DNA from: Rhaphigaster nebulosa
Lineage: Eukaryota; Arthropoda; Insecta; Hemiptera; Pentatomidae
NCBI GenBank assembly: GCA_948150685.1
Contig: OX411306.1
Coordinates: 82,329,762-82,393,761, forward strand
Direction of reading: 5' to 3'
Length of the DNA: 64,000 nt
Below the pieces are notes generated by a model, which was given only the letters and a program-made list of their open reading frames with translations, was not told the DNA's origin and searched no databases. Below, piece after piece: positions 10,030-22,619 of this stretch (position 1 is its first letter; every line of letters starts with the position of its first letter). The translations under genes were made by a program, and so were the position numbers.

Positions 10030-12590
10030 CCGGATTTCATCGATTTGGTGATCGTTCATTTGGTGTTCGAAGTTATTTCGAAATTTTTTTCGTCCACGAG
10101 TATTTCTACTTAATTGTTATTTTTCAAAATTCTTGGGTATATGTATCGTTTACTAGATTTTAAAGGGCGCTATTTCCGAATTCAAGATCGGAGTTCCGAT
10201 CATAAATGCGCATTTCGTTTTTCTGTTGGTATTGAAGATTTCTATAATTAAGGGATCGTTTATTAGGTTTTCGAGGATTCTGATTCCATTTTTTTAGTTC
10301 GATTTTTGATTGCGCATGCACGTTTTGCATTTCCGTTATTGTTGGAGTTTTTTTATGATAAAGATATAGTTTATAAGATTTTCAAGGGTTCTGATTCCAT
10401 GTTTTTAATTGGATTTTTATTCGCCCATGCGCATTTTGCATTTCCGTTACTGTTGGAGTTTTCTATGATATAGGGATCGTTAATAAAGTTTTCGAAGGTT
10501 CTGATTCCGTTATTTGAATTCAATTATTTATTGAGCATGCGCATTTCTAATTACTATTGCAGTTGACATTTCTTTGGTACGAATATCGATTAATATGTTA
10601 TCGAGGGTTCTGATTCCTTTTTTTTAAATTGGGTTTTGGATCGCGCATGCGCGTTTTGCATTTCCGTTACTGTTGGAGTTTTCTATGATACAGGGATCGC
10701 CAATTAAGTTTTCAAGGGTTCTGATTCCATTTCTTGAATTGAATTTAGGATCGCGTATGCGCATTTCGCTTTTCCGTTGCTATTGAAGATTTCTATGATA
10801 AAGGGATCGTTTATTAAGTTATCGAGGAATCTAATTCCATTTTTTTAGTTCGATTTTAAGTTGCACATGCGCGGTTTGTATTTCCGTTACTGTTGGAGTT
10901 TTTTATGATGAAGGATATAAGTTTTATAAGTTTATAAGTTTTCGAGGGTTCTGATTCCATATTTTTAAATGAATTTTTTATTGATCATGCGCATTTCTAA
11001 TTAATATTACAGTTGACATTTTTTTTTGTACGGATATCGATTATTTTATTAGGTTTTCGAGGATTCTGATTCGATTTTGTTAATTGGAATTGTGTTTGCG
11101 CCAGAACTCTTCCATTTTCTAATACTGTTGAAGTTTTCTTGGTTACACAAATCATTAATTAGGTTTTCGTGGGTTCTGATTCCTTTTTTAAATGTTATTT
11201 TTTATCGAGCTGGTACATTTCAAATTCCAATTATATTTGACATTTTGTTGAGTATATCGTCCTATAAAACCTAACAAACAATAACTTAACCGAAAAATAA
11301 GTCAATGACACGGTTATCCGAAATGGGCATGTTCGATAAAATATCTAATTCCAGAAACTAAATCAGAACCTTTGAAAATCTAATAAACGGCCCTTATAAA
11401 CGAAGAAAAGTTCAATAAGAACAGGATATCGAAATGCGCAGGCGGGATCAAAAATCCGATTGTAAATTCGAAAATATGATGATTGATAACTTCATAAACG
11501 ATACTTATACCAAAGAGATGTCAACATTAATTACTATTAATGTAATTCGAAATGTCCATGTTCGATAAGAATCTTGGAAAACCTAATAAACGATAAACTA
11601 TAAATAATATATTTAAATGATAAACTTTATCTGCTGAAATCTTCAACAGTAACGAAAAAGCGAAATACACATGCGCGATCCAAAATCCAATTCAATAAAT
11701 AAAATCAGAACCCTCGATAACTTATTTAACGATCCCTTTATCATTGAGATATTCAATAGCAACAGAAAAGCGAAATGCGCATGCGCGATCCTAAATCCAA
11801 TTCAAGAAATGGAAATAGAAACCTTGAAAACCTTATAAATGAACCCTATATCATAGAAAACTCTAACAGTAACGGAAATGCAAAACGTGCATGCGCAATC
11901 CAAAATCGAACTTAAAAAATGGAATCAGAACCCACAATAACCTAATAATCGATCCCATTATCACAGAAATGTTGAATAGCAACGGAAAAGTGTAATGCGC
12001 ATGCGCGACCCTAAATCCAATTTAAGCAATGAAATCAGAACTCTTGAAAACCTAATAAGCGATCCCTATATCATAGAAAACTCCAACAGTAACGTAAATG
12101 CAAAACACCGATTCATGATCCAAAACCCAACTAAAAAAATGGAATCAGAACCCTCGAAAACCTAATAAACGATCCCTTTATCACAGAAATCTTCAATAAC
12201 AACGGAAAAACGAAATGCGCATGCGCGATCGGAAATCCAATAGTGAATTCGAAAATAGCGTCCTTGAAAACCTAGTAAACGATACCTATACCGAAAATTT
12301 TTGAAAACTAATAATTAAGTAGTTATAACTCCTGGCCGAACAAAATGTTGCTAGTAAATTTGACATTAACAACTTCGAAAACCTAATGAACGATCACCAA
12401 ATCGATGAAATCCACCTCCCTCCTACTAAATAAATAAAAAATAATAAATATTTAAAAATAAATAAACAATTTTATTTCAAAAATTGAAACTACCTACTTG
12501 AAATTAGCACTTAATATCAATTATCTAATAAACGAAAAAATGTCGAAAGAATATCCCGAAATTATTTCAAAAGTCATAAATGTAATTAAA
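10030..12590. mobile_element. Foldback element with ~110-bp repeat units, copy 1
   Basis: The left arm (10030-11275) is a head-to-tail array of about 10 units near 110 bp, each with a core such as TCGCGCATGCGC (10311, 10421, 10531, 10641, 10751, 10861, 10981). The right arm (11325-12415) carries the same units in reverse complement, with cores near 11439, 11663, 11779, 11889, 11999 and 12220. A spacer of about 50 bases lies between. No protein is encoded. This is the architecture of foldback transposons. The right end continues to about 12590 in a tail also found at both ends of copy 2, while the left tail is missing. Confidence 0.85.
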
Positions 12591-12629
12591 ATAATTATAG
12601 TTCAATAATAAACCAACATAGTCTAGCCA

Positions 12630-12750
12630 TAATGGAAAGGTCGAGATTAATTCTGTGGATCCACCACGATATAAATTTCAACTCATCCTAGTCGGATTAT
12701 AAGACTCGATATTGCTACGGCGTCGCCTACCATTCGGCTACCACTGCCTT
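12630..12750 (-). repeat. tRNA-derived SINE head, copy B
   Basis: The minus strand reads TGGTAGCCGAATGGTAGGCG, a good Ser/Leu-type A box (12730-12743 inside it), then GCAAT and a decayed B-box region, and the same GTTGAAATTTATAT block as copy A at 1966. The shared non-tRNA part shows that this is a SINE family. Confidence 0.5.
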
Positions 12751-13105
12751 CGTTAGATGAAACATCAATAGCGTTATCCCCGAAAGAGGTCTTTCACGAA
12801 CGGGCAGATTTAGTTTATGTAGTTTCCTTATTTGTTCTGAGTGATATTTGTATGGGGTGATATGCTGTCAATTTTTATCCAACCAGTTAGCAAAAGGTTT
12901 TGCGACGAGGGTGGGCTGCGGCAGCTAGCGAGTCTATGTGCTCAGTCAGTTATTTGTTTTTGTTTGAATGAATAATTTTGTCTCTCTTCTTTTTATTTTG
13001 TGCGTAGACCTTATTTATGCATTCTAATAAGTACTCTAGTGCGTTTCCTATATTTTAAGCTATTTGTGGATTCATGTGTTATTACTTGCTTACCTCGCTC
13101 TGGAT

Positions 13106-13340
13106 CAGAGGTTCCTAACTCATAGAAGTCTGCGGACCACTAAGCCAAAAATTGAACCATATGCGGACCACACCAACCTCCGACTTGGGGTGCGTTTACC
13201 TGTCACGACTTATCAACTAACACTCAAATCTCAGAAAAGATAAATAAGAAAACAGTTCTAAATAAATAATCAGTCCTCACATAAAAGATAAAGGAGGATA
13301 CTGCCGGAGCTTCCCGTGGACCACCGGTTGGGATCCACTG
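13106..13340. mobile_element. hAT MITE
   Basis: Ends CAGAGGTTCCTAAC and GGTTGGGATCCACTG are imperfect inverted repeats of the CAGNGGTTCCCAACC type. GCGGACCAC and GTGGACCAC extend the pairing inward. Flanks CTCTGGAT (13098-13105) and CTCTAGAC (13341-13348) agree at 6 of 8 positions, fitting the 8-bp target duplication of hAT elements. Non-coding. Confidence 0.8.
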
Positions 13341-13414
13341 CTCTAGACGCTATCTTTGTTTTCTATTCAATGTTTCAAGTTTATACAATAAAATCTCTAT
13401 TACTTTCACTTATC

Positions 13415-13660
13415 TATGTATAAAATATATAGTATAGGAAAGTACCGTGTTCGAGAAAAATTTTTAATCCGAGTTTTCAACGGAAATACGTTTTAAGGTT
13501 TCCTGAGTCCAAATAATCAATTTTCAAAATGGTCTGGCTGTGTGTCTGTCTCTATGTGTGGTAAGCCTATCTCAAAAACGGATATTTGTACGAAGTATTA
13601 AAGGTATTGCGACTGGGATGTTACAGCAATTTTTTCGCCAAAACCTAATTACTAGAAGTG
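13415..13660 (+). repeat. Dispersed repeat related to 28775-29125
   Basis: Contains GTTTTCAACGGAAATACG, the AAATGGTCTG-TGTGTCTG stretch and GATGTTACAGCAA, all found in reverse complement at 28775-29125. It looks like a diverged relative of the ACTTCC family (same GTTTTCAACGGAAAT block). Non-coding. Confidence 0.5.
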
Positions 13661-14107
13661 CCACTTTATAAAATAGATTTTACATATTTTTACAATATTC
13701 TCGAAACAGGTCTACCAATTTTGATCAAGCTCGTTTTATAAATGTACAATTAAATGGTCTTTAATATCAGCTAGTAGGTCTTATCATCATTGAAATACTC
13801 TGACGGCTTAATTTCCGAATTTTCAAAATGGCTTCCTTTAAAATCACTTTAATCTCGTTTATTTGAAATAAATAAGCGTCTCTTCTTGTTAGTTGTAATA
13901 CAAGTATCTTCACAGTTTGAAAACAAACTTGCGGAAATAAGAGTGGTAATATAAATGTATAATATATCTTTGGATACCTAAAGATTTTAGAAAAATTAAT
14001 ATCTAACATATAAAATCGTTGAAGGTAATGTAGAGTGATTGTTGTAGTTAATAATCCCTATTGTGATATTATTTAAATGAAACTAAAGAAGACAGAGTGT
14101 TTCTTCG

Positions 14108-16125
14108 GTGTCAAGATTTTACATATCCATGCTCAAAAACGAAAAGATCCAAATGAGATTCAATGCTGTAATGGATACGAAGATTATGAGCATTAACCGT
14201 AATACATCCCTTTCCATGAACAGTGGAACGGTGAGGACTGAGATAGTAAGTATGCTAATTGGCATTGAGGAAAAGCGCAGGAAAAAACCGTGGTTTGATG
14301 AAGAATGCAAGGCCATAAATGAGGGGAAAAATCATCCAGATAAACCCATGATGCTAAAGAAAAATATCAGAAGATACGTGGAGGAATACCGAACAAGAGA
14401 AACCGACAAACGAAGAAGAAAGAATCGACTATAAGAAACCAAAATGCTAACTGATATAGAAGCTATGATAAACGAAGGGCGAAGGGGATTCAAGCCCAGA
14501 TATCATGCCTATAGGGAAAATGATGACACTCTGGTCGGCGAGGAATATGCAGTCATAGAAAAGTGGGCAAACCATTTCCAAAATCTCAGAAATAGAGACA
14601 GATAAGAGGATACACCCCAAGTATCTTCGGAAAACGAGAAAAAATGAGCTTTTTACTAATCCCCGAAGATGAGGAAATACGTGATGGTATTAAAAAACTG
14701 AAGAACAACAAGGCCCGGTAATTGATAACTTTACAGCTGAGTTATTTAAGTATAGTGGGGAAGAATTGATAAAATTTCCACAAGAGTTATTAATTGACAT
14801 ATGGAGGAAAGAAAAATTAACTGCTGAATGGAAGAAGTGATTTGCCTCATACTTAAGAAAGGGGATGTATCTTTACGTAATAAATATAGAGGCATCTTCC
14901 TCCTTCCAACTGCTTACAAAATTCTTTCAATCATTATTTTTTATAGGTTGCTTCCATTTTCTGAGCGAGAGCTGGGGTAATATCAATCTGGATTCCGAAA
15001 AGTAAGATCAACGTAAGATCAAATGTTTACTCTGGGAATCCTGCTGGAGAAAACATGAGAACACCAGATACATACCAACTGTTCATTGATTTTCAATAAG
15101 CCTATGATTCTGTTAAAAGAAAAGGAGCAAGGTGATGGTGGGAATGAATATCTCTGCCAAATTGGTTAGTCATGTAAAAATGCTCTGTTAGAGTGAATGG
15201 AAGGCTGTACAAATTATCAACAACGGAAACAGGTGTGAGGCAGGGTGATAGCCTGGGCTGTCTAGTATTTAACATCTCCCGCGAAAAAGCCATTAGGAAT
15301 GCAGGTATCCAAGTAACAGGAACACTTCATAACAGGACAGTGTATAGATTTTTGGATTCTCAGATGATTTGGATCTCGCTGGAAGAACTCTAAATGCTAC
15401 GAAAGAAACTCTTCAAGCATTGGAGGAATCTGTAGCAAGCCTGGGGCTTATTATCAATACAGAAAAAACGAAATACATGCGTACACTACCTACACATGAA
15501 GATGATGAAACTTATGTCTCAATATAGATTTGAAAGATTACAATCATTCATATACTTTGGATTCTATTTTAATCTAGAGAACAGAATAAAGGAGGAATTC
15601 CCAAGTAGAATCCTTTCAGCAAATCGCACCTATTTTAATCTCAAAAAACAGTTAAGAAGTAGTTTATTATCCAAGGTCTCAAAAGAAAGAATCTATAAAA
15701 CAATTATCAGACCAGTACTTACTCAGTATAGGCTCAGAATGTTGGACTACTACTATTGCCCAAGAGCAAATCCTTCTTAGGTTTGAAAGGAAAGTGCTTC
15801 GTCGAATGTAGGGTGATGCATGTGAGCAAAGCATCCCTAGAAGAGGGACAAACGCCGAGTTAGGTGCCGAATATAAGGAAGTAGATGTATCTACTTTCAT
15901 AAGAGTATCAAGACTTCGCTGGGCTGGTCAAGTTGCAAGAATGGACCCACCCAAACGGAATACTATTCAAAATCCTCTCAGAGCGAATTCATAGTACCAG
16001 GCTGGTTGGACGTCGGACACTCCGTTGGGAAGACTGCGTGGCTGTTGACAGATGGTCTCTGCTTTTTGTCAGAAACTGGAAGGCAGTAGCTCAAAATGGA
16101 GAGGACTAGCAGTCTAAGCTCGAAA
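14108..16125 (+). pseudogene. LINE reverse transcriptase, heavily broken
   Basis: Landmarks in order on the plus strand, in shifting frames: KKPWFDEEC (near 14286), KNNKA and FTAELFKYSGEE (14700-14765), NKYRGIFLLPTAYKILS (RT motif 2a region, near 14880), YQSGFRK (14985), GVRQGDSLG (15233), a damaged YADD region (15345-15375), and SRLRWAGQVARMD (15910-15945). At least seven stops or frameshifts separate them, so the copy is inactive. The endonuclease domain is absent. The order and the RLRWAGxVARM block identify a non-LTR retrotransposon; the clade is not clear. Confidence 0.8.
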
Positions 16126-16189
16126 CTTTGACCAGATTATTTTTCTTCTGGACGGTAACCATGTTTCCGAGATCAAGTAACTATATCTT

Positions 16190-16386
16190 AAAAAAGAAAA
16201 AAAAAACAGTTACTCAGAGATCAATTAATCCAAAAACTAAATTAGAAATTTTAAAACAATTTTTGAGTGGCGTGGATAGTGGCGTGATACCGAAAACAAA
16301 AATGGCTGAAAAAATTAGAATTCTGATATCAACTGTCATAAAAAACAATGTATTTTTTTTTGCGAATTTGTATCAAGAAAAATAAA
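16190..16386 (+). pseudogene. Pogo/Tigger transposase, N-terminal HTH remnant
   Basis: The plus frame gives SINPKTKLEILKQFLSGVDS followed by KMAEKIRILISTVIKNN. This matches the CENP-B-type helix-turn-helix of pogo/Tigger transposases (K-LEILK-F-SG, then a second helix and STV--I-KN). It ends in a stop at 16383-16385. The DDE domain is not next to it; a separate Tigger catalytic fragment lies at 58656-59275. Confidence 0.65.
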
Positions 16387-16754
16387 TCTATTAATTACGA
16401 TATCGATTGTTTAATAAAATAATGAGTGAATGAGAGCGAATATCTAGAGAGAAACCTTTAGTCAATCGGATAAGACGAACTTGTTAATACTTTGAGCCAA
16501 TTATTTTTTTTAGCAAATTTATATTAATAGTCTTCATAAATTCCGCCAACCTCATTTGGCTATCCAAAATGTTTACTGAGTCGTTATTAATAGAGAAGAA
16601 AAAGCTACTATAAATTAACTGCATTAAACTAAGCGTTATGAGATTTATTCAAGTCATAAATTATGAAAACGGATCCTACAGGTTGAACAATGATATATAA
16701 CAATGGTATGGCAAAAAAGGCCTTAAATTATTATAAAAATTCAAATTTATAGGT

Positions 16755-17005
16755 CTTCTAGAATGAAAAGGGCACAACTCAAAAATGTGTTTTTGTTAGA
16801 ACGAACTATAGACACAGGCTAAGTTCTATATACAGTAGAGTAACCTAGGATGTTTCCTCCAGCACATGTTGCTGGTAGGTATTGTGTCTATTGGTTTGGT
16901 CTGATATTTGAGGTCTGTCTGCTCTTTGGAATGATAGGGATCTGACATTTCCGACGCTAGAAATTTTGAGTTGTGCCTCTTTCATTATGTCTGTGGGATT
17001 TGGTG
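16755..17005. mobile_element. MITE, family of 53065-53310, copy 1
   Basis: Ends ATGAAAAGGGCACAACTC and GAGTTGTGCCTCTTTCAT form terminal inverted repeats. The interior (CACATGTTGCTGG, TTGGTCTGATATTTGAG) matches a second copy at 53065-53310. No coding capacity. The element family is not known to me. Confidence 0.6.
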
Positions 17006-18180
17006 CCAATAGCTTAAATAAAATATTTTAAGACCGATCCTATATCTCGTCTATAAGTTAAAAAAGTTTTTAAACTGATTAACTTTTTGTATTTCAATTG
17101 ATTTACTCGTACTAGATACACCTGAGTCGGAAAAAAAAAAAAAAAAAATTGTTTTGTCACTATCGTCCAGCCTCCCTTCATTCACCTAAACGACTGAATG
17201 GTGAAAACTTATGAGGGAAGTAAATAAAAAATAAAGTGGATTAATTTATTAATAAAATAAAATAAATATAAAAATAATATTAATTAAAATATTAATTTAT
17301 GAAACTTCGTGGAGTTAGACATTATTTAAAAAGCATAAACTATTTCTAGAAAATTATAATTAAAAAAATGAATATGTTCCTGAGAAGAAAATTCTTTTGT
17401 AAATTTGATACATCGGTTTAAGAAGGTAATAGGTTAAAAATATATAAGTTATATGGATGACCATTAGAGTTCCAAGTAGTTTAGGATGTACGAACGGGAC
17501 TTTGTTTTTATTTTTATTTTCAAATAAGTAAGATAAACACTTACTGCAAACTATAGCTTTCCTATGTAAAGAATAAAAATTTATTTATGAATTAAAATTT
17601 TAATAAGAAAGATCAGTGGATAAATAATTTATTGTAAACAAATAAAGCCATTGACCAATATTCCTAGCAAATGATGTTATTTATTTTATACAAAAGTGAG
17701 AAACTTTATTGTTAAAACTGACAGTAGGATCGGCGTAAATTAGAGAAAGAATATTCTGAAGATGAGAGAGAATGTTTTAGGATTAATCCTTGGTGAGTAC
17801 CAACATGTATTTGATTTCTTGTCTTAATTAAATTCATAATTCATAAATATTTTATAATACTGATTTATATCACATCTAATTTAATATGTATAATTGTATC
17901 AAACTATATTTTGAATTGCTTATTTTTGAATTTTTTGTGTGTTTTTAGAACTGGAGATGAATGTATAACATTCGAAATTAGTTTTCAATAAAACAAATTT
18001 ATAGAAGTGGCAAATAATTTATCGACCCCTAACTTTATTTATTTGTAAAAAATAGCATTTTCTTTATGTGTCCAATGAAGCATAAAGTTGCTGGCGATAT
18101 GTTAGTACCAATCGTATGCATGGTACTTGGTATACGACTTCTGACATTCATTGAAATGTTGGACATTTAAACGATAGTTT
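17006..18180. other. AT-rich sequence, nothing identified
   Basis: Poly-A and A/T runs, no supported gene or element. A short frame ending CTTG|GTGAGT near 17790 has a good donor site but only about ten codons and is not called. Confidence 0.35.
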
Positions 18181-18189
18181 AATAATGGT

Positions 18190-20450
18190 AGGTTCTAGTC
18201 TTTGTGCAACTGACAAAAGAGATTGCCTTTTTTAGTCGTATTTTCTCCGAAAAAAATAGACTATTGCACTGGATCGAAGGTCGGCGGTGAGCGGCTGGAC
18301 TGCGTTTTCTATCCGTTTCATAGCCTCTAGAGCACGAGAGAGCATGAGCATGAGCAGAAATTCGGTATGCATGATTTTCTTCCATACATAAACGATACCA
18401 TTAAAGAATGGGTTAATTCTAGTCAAAAGTTCAGTATGTTTACCTGAAATTTGGGCATTTTTAAAGTTTTGCGCATCTGTGCAGCTCCATAAAATTAGTT
18501 TATAGGGTTGAAAATTTGTATTTGAATTGAGTTGGTGTTAGGGAAGTATCTTTTGGGAATCTCAACTTGGTTCCCTCACCTCCTGGATTTTCGTTTTTTT
18601 AAATATTTGCACACCTCAAAAACCTCTCAAATTGAGTTAGGGGGCTTAAAACCTGATCCATTTTAAAATTAAATTAAATTTCCTATAAAAGAAAATAAGT
18701 TTCACCAATATCGGACCAGTATTCGCAAAAATATGGCTATTTCAACAGTTTCAATACTTTTGTAATCGTATTTTCTCCGAAAAAAATGACTATTCCACTG
18801 GGTCGAAGGTCGGCGGTGTATGGCTATTTCAACTCCAGTCCATTGGGTGAAATAAGTTGACATTCGGTGTTTATGGTTTTCGGTATCGAAGGACAGCGAA
18901 GAGGTAGAACAATATAATAAAAGCATGGTTAAATTTTGGTACGTTAGGGAAGTGTCTTTTGCTGGTCTAAAAATTTTTCTCACTCCCTTCGTATTTAATA
19001 TTTTGTATTTTAGTGAAAATACAAAGGCGGAGTTCTGCTGCTCACGGATTTTTATTTTTTTAATTATGTAAAATGCAATGCATCCAGGATGAGATGCCAC
19101 TCAATACTTCCCTTGGCCATGAAATCTCGTTAAATATGCATTTACTGATTATCAATTTTATATGGACTCGAGAAAATTGTAGATGAATTTAAATAAAAAA
19201 AAACAAGTTAAAAAAACAATCAGATTTCAGTTGTATATATTACCCCTTGACAGTATCACCGAATTGAAGACCCTTTGTCATACGTATGAAGCTTTGGTTA
19301 TGATCACAGAGCAGTTAGCATAGGTATAATTAATTGGCTTCATTGATTGGCCCGATACAACGTTACAGATCAAAGCACAGGGACATTAACTAGTCTGGGG
19401 GCAATCAGACCACCGTTCAGTTATTGCAATACCTTCTAGAGTATAATAAACGATTTAACCTATTTCATTCATTAGCAATATATCATAATCTGCAAAATCA
19501 AACAAGACGATTCTTTCAGTAAAAGTAAGTACACAAATTTAGTTAAAATCTAATGAAATATCTAATCGCCTCGTAGAATGAACCATCAATAAATAAATCC
19601 CTATGTTTAATTTAACAACTACTTAAATTAAAGGGATAAGATTGAAATTATCTCACGGTTTCTAAACGAAAACACTAAGAACGTATTTTAAGTTATCTTT
19701 AGTAGTATCTAAAATATTAAATTTAAAATATCAAAAAAATTGACAATCCCAAAAGGCACATATCTAACACTTACTCAATTGACACAAAATTTTCAACCCT
19801 TTGGACTCAATTTGGAGGGTCTGTAGAGGTGCGCTAAACCTTCAAAACCGCGGGAGGTGGGGGAATAACATTGAGATTCCCAAAAGGCACATCTCTTTCA
19901 CCAACTCAATTCACATACAAATTTTTTACACCTGTTCTCAGTTTGAAGATGCACAAAACATTAAAAACCGCAAAAAAATATTTTGACAGAAATTTAACCC
20001 AACCATATATATATTGGAGAACAACCATATATACCGAATTTCAGTTCTTATGATCCAAGGGGGCCGCTGGAAGTGTCCAAAAGTAGCGGTATATATTCGA
20101 GAAATACTCGAAAAGTACAGACAATTCTAGTATGGACAATTCTATGTAATCACTTGAAAAGCAGTTTGTCTCTACTGACCAAAAAAAGAAAAAAAATTAA
20201 ATTGGACCAGTATTAGGTAAGATACGGCATATGGGACTTTATACCTATGATTCTACGTACTGCATTTGTTTCTATAGAAATATTCTTACTTTTTTTTATT
20301 TTTTAATAAATCGAAAACTATACATTTTCCGGAACATTCTAGATGCTCAAACATCTAGAATATTCTAGATATGTAAAAAATTATTAAAATACAAAGCTAA
20401 ACTTAAAAGAAAAATCTTTATCGGACCGATATTAGCGAAGATACTGCAAC
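18190..20450. repeat. Inverted and tandem repeat cluster
   Basis: The block CCCAAAAGGCACAT with flanking ACTCAATTNACAC...AAATTTT occurs twice on the plus strand (19748 and 19879) and in reverse complement near 18490-18600. GTATTTTCTCCGAAAAAAAT recurs at 18237 and 18768, each followed by CGAAGGTCGGCGG. ATCGGACCAGTATT-like blocks flank at 18710, 20210 and 20420. This suggests a second foldback-like or composite DNA element. Exact ends could not be set. Confidence 0.5.
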
Positions 20451-20458
20451 AACTTTTT

Positions 20459-20900
20459 TTAATTGTAATTTGTATCCAAACTTTTCAAATTAATTAAACT
20501 GTTTAAACATACTTTTTTATTTAAATTAATTCTAAAGTTATTTACCCAATTATTACGTTTTATAACCAAAAATATTTCTCCACTTTCTTCAGCTTCTTGG
20601 TCTTTCCTTTTTCTTTTCATGAAGAGCATCTCCATCATTTTCCTCATTTCACTCCAACGTTTCACACTCTGATTACATGTCCTAACCATCTCAGCCTACT
20701 TATTTTGACACTGTTTCTTTTTAACACTCTCAGGTCGGCACTCTCACGGCGATCATCTTGAGAGAAGTTTCAGATTTCTGCGCCATAGGCTCCTACTGCT
20801 CAATTTCTTTGCTTTACTTGGTAGATATCTTTTATCAAGTATTCTGCTCATGTTCCTTTCTCAAAACATTTCAAATGCTCATTTGAAAGACAATCTAATT
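20459..20900 (-). pseudogene. LINE 3' region, decayed
   Basis: The minus strand contains ISRLRWLGHVIRV, the conserved block after the RT palm, preceded by a remnant of the LWRRN...LKLLS segment. Numerous stops and shifts. The orientation is opposite to the LINE endonuclease piece at 21250-22262, so the two are separate insertions. Confidence 0.45.
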
Positions 20901-21249
20901 ATCTGGCTAAACGACTGACCTGGACTCCCCATATTAATTAACAAGACAAAAACTTAATTTACGACTCAAACTATTATTTCATTTACAAAAAAAAAAACGA
21001 TCAAAACTACCACTAACTGAAAAACTCGAGATTTATACTTATCTACTCAGACCGAGTAGGACTTACAGTGCACAAATTTACGGATATGCAAAAAAAAGTA
21101 ACTTACTGATACTGCAACAATTTCAATCATAAGTACTAAGACTTATTAGCGCCGCTCCCTCCTACATCAGTAACACGAACTTATACAAAGACTTAAATAC
21201 TCCTTACGTACAATCAACCATTAAATCATTATTTAAACGATTTCACGAA

Positions 21250-22302
21250 AAACTTATAATTGAGAGGTAAAATGGACACCTCTTCTTGCACACAGCTGCT
21301 ATTATTGGACACTTTGGTGTTGGTTCTTATGTGGCAAGTAAATTAAAAAACTCAATCACTGAATTTCAGGACTTTAATTGTAGAATGGCCTAATTATCTA
21401 TCAATATAGGAAGAGGTAGGAAAATTATTTTTATTCAAGTCTATGCACCAACAGCGGAATATCCAGAAGAAGAAAAAATCAGGTTCTATGATGACTTAGA
21501 AATATTCATGGGCAGGTTAAAACGATACAAGACAGTCGTTTTCATTATGGGTGATTTTAATGGAAGAGTAGGAATGAAGCTGGACGGGGAAGAACAAATA
21601 ATGGGCACCAATACTTATGGAAGAAGGAATCGCCTGTACACTTTGCTTTAGCACAGATACTGCACATAGGAAAAACCTATTTTAAAAAAAGAAACGCTTT
21701 TAAATGGACTTGGCCCTGACCTTGGGGACAAACATTTGAAATAGATTATATCCTCACCAATAAAATTAAACATATTAAAGATGTAAGTGTAATACCTACT
21801 TTTAATTTCAAATCAGACACAGAATATTGAAAGCTGTTTTTGTTACTGGGAAATTCAAAAAAGAGCTACCATTCAAAGTGAAAAGAAAATTGTCCATGTT
21901 TCAAGAGAGGGCCAAGCTCATGAATTTACTGAATACCTTTTGGAAAAATTACCTACAAGGCTAGAAGAAAAGACCATCCAAGAGAATTATGATAAGCTGA
22001 TTAAAGTTCTAGAAAACTTTAGTCCAAAGAAGGATAATATACAAAGCTCCAGTAAAAGCAGTACATTATCAATAAATACCCTAAAGTTACTGAAGGAAAG
22101 AAGAGAAGTTAAATCAAATCCGGAAGTAGATCCAATGCTTATAACTGCTCTCAATGGCGAAATAAGAAAGAACATTAAAGAAGACTTAATCAAATACAGA
22201 AATAAACTCATAACCGAAATAATCTCCAAGAACAGTTCCACTAAACAAATAAGGAAGGAACTGAGTAGAAACTACTATTTGTCTTATTTTTCACTCTTTT
22301 AG
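21250..22302 (+). pseudogene. LINE endonuclease domain and linker, 3' truncated
   Basis: From 21400 the plus strand encodes an APE-type endonuclease: FIQVYAPTAEYPEEEKIRF, VFIMGDFNGRVGMK with the catalytic GDFN-x-RVG, NTYGRRN, and a decayed IDYIL. A frame at 21940-22302 (EENYDKL-like IQENYDKLI, then LKLLKERREVKS and IRKNIKEDL) is the usual linker before the RT. The RT itself is missing. Stops at 21390, 21648 and 21720 show the copy is dead. The clade could be CR1-, L2- or RTE-like. Confidence 0.75.
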
Positions 22303-22540
22303 TCCATTATCTGTATATTAGTTTTATATTGTCATACACAATCAAAATATTTAAAAAAAAAACTTAATAACAAGAGTGTAACAAGCCACCTTTTTTCTAT
22401 CATTGTCACATGCAACATTAGAAGGAATTAGACTTTGTTCTGATCTCTATTTTTATTTTTGTATCCCCTCCCTCCCAGACCTCTCTAAGATATTGTTTAA
22501 AATTATTTGTATAATACAATATTTAATTTTTTTTGTAGAC

Positions 22541-22613
<73 letters not shown>
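22541..22613. repeat. (TA)n microsatellite
   Basis: About 73 bases of near-perfect alternating TA next to the 3' end of the Penelope-like fragment. The open frame through it is low-complexity and not a gene. Confidence 0.95.
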
Positions 22614-22614
<1 letters not shown>

Positions 22615-22619
22615 CCTAT

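Noticed and set aside
10311..11000. Regular ~110-bp repeats considered as a CRISPR-like array
   Set aside because: Units are head-to-tail without unique spacers, are mirrored in an inverted arm, and the context is eukaryotic.
13767..14009. Minus ORF with a hydrophobic stretch, considered as the missing TM5 exon
   Set aside because: The hydrophobic run lacks receptor motifs, splice sites do not give phase 0 at the 3' side, and the rest is low-complexity.
17766..17791. Short ATG exon ending in a consensus GTGAGT donor
   Set aside because: Only about ten codons, with no downstream exon found; too weak to call.
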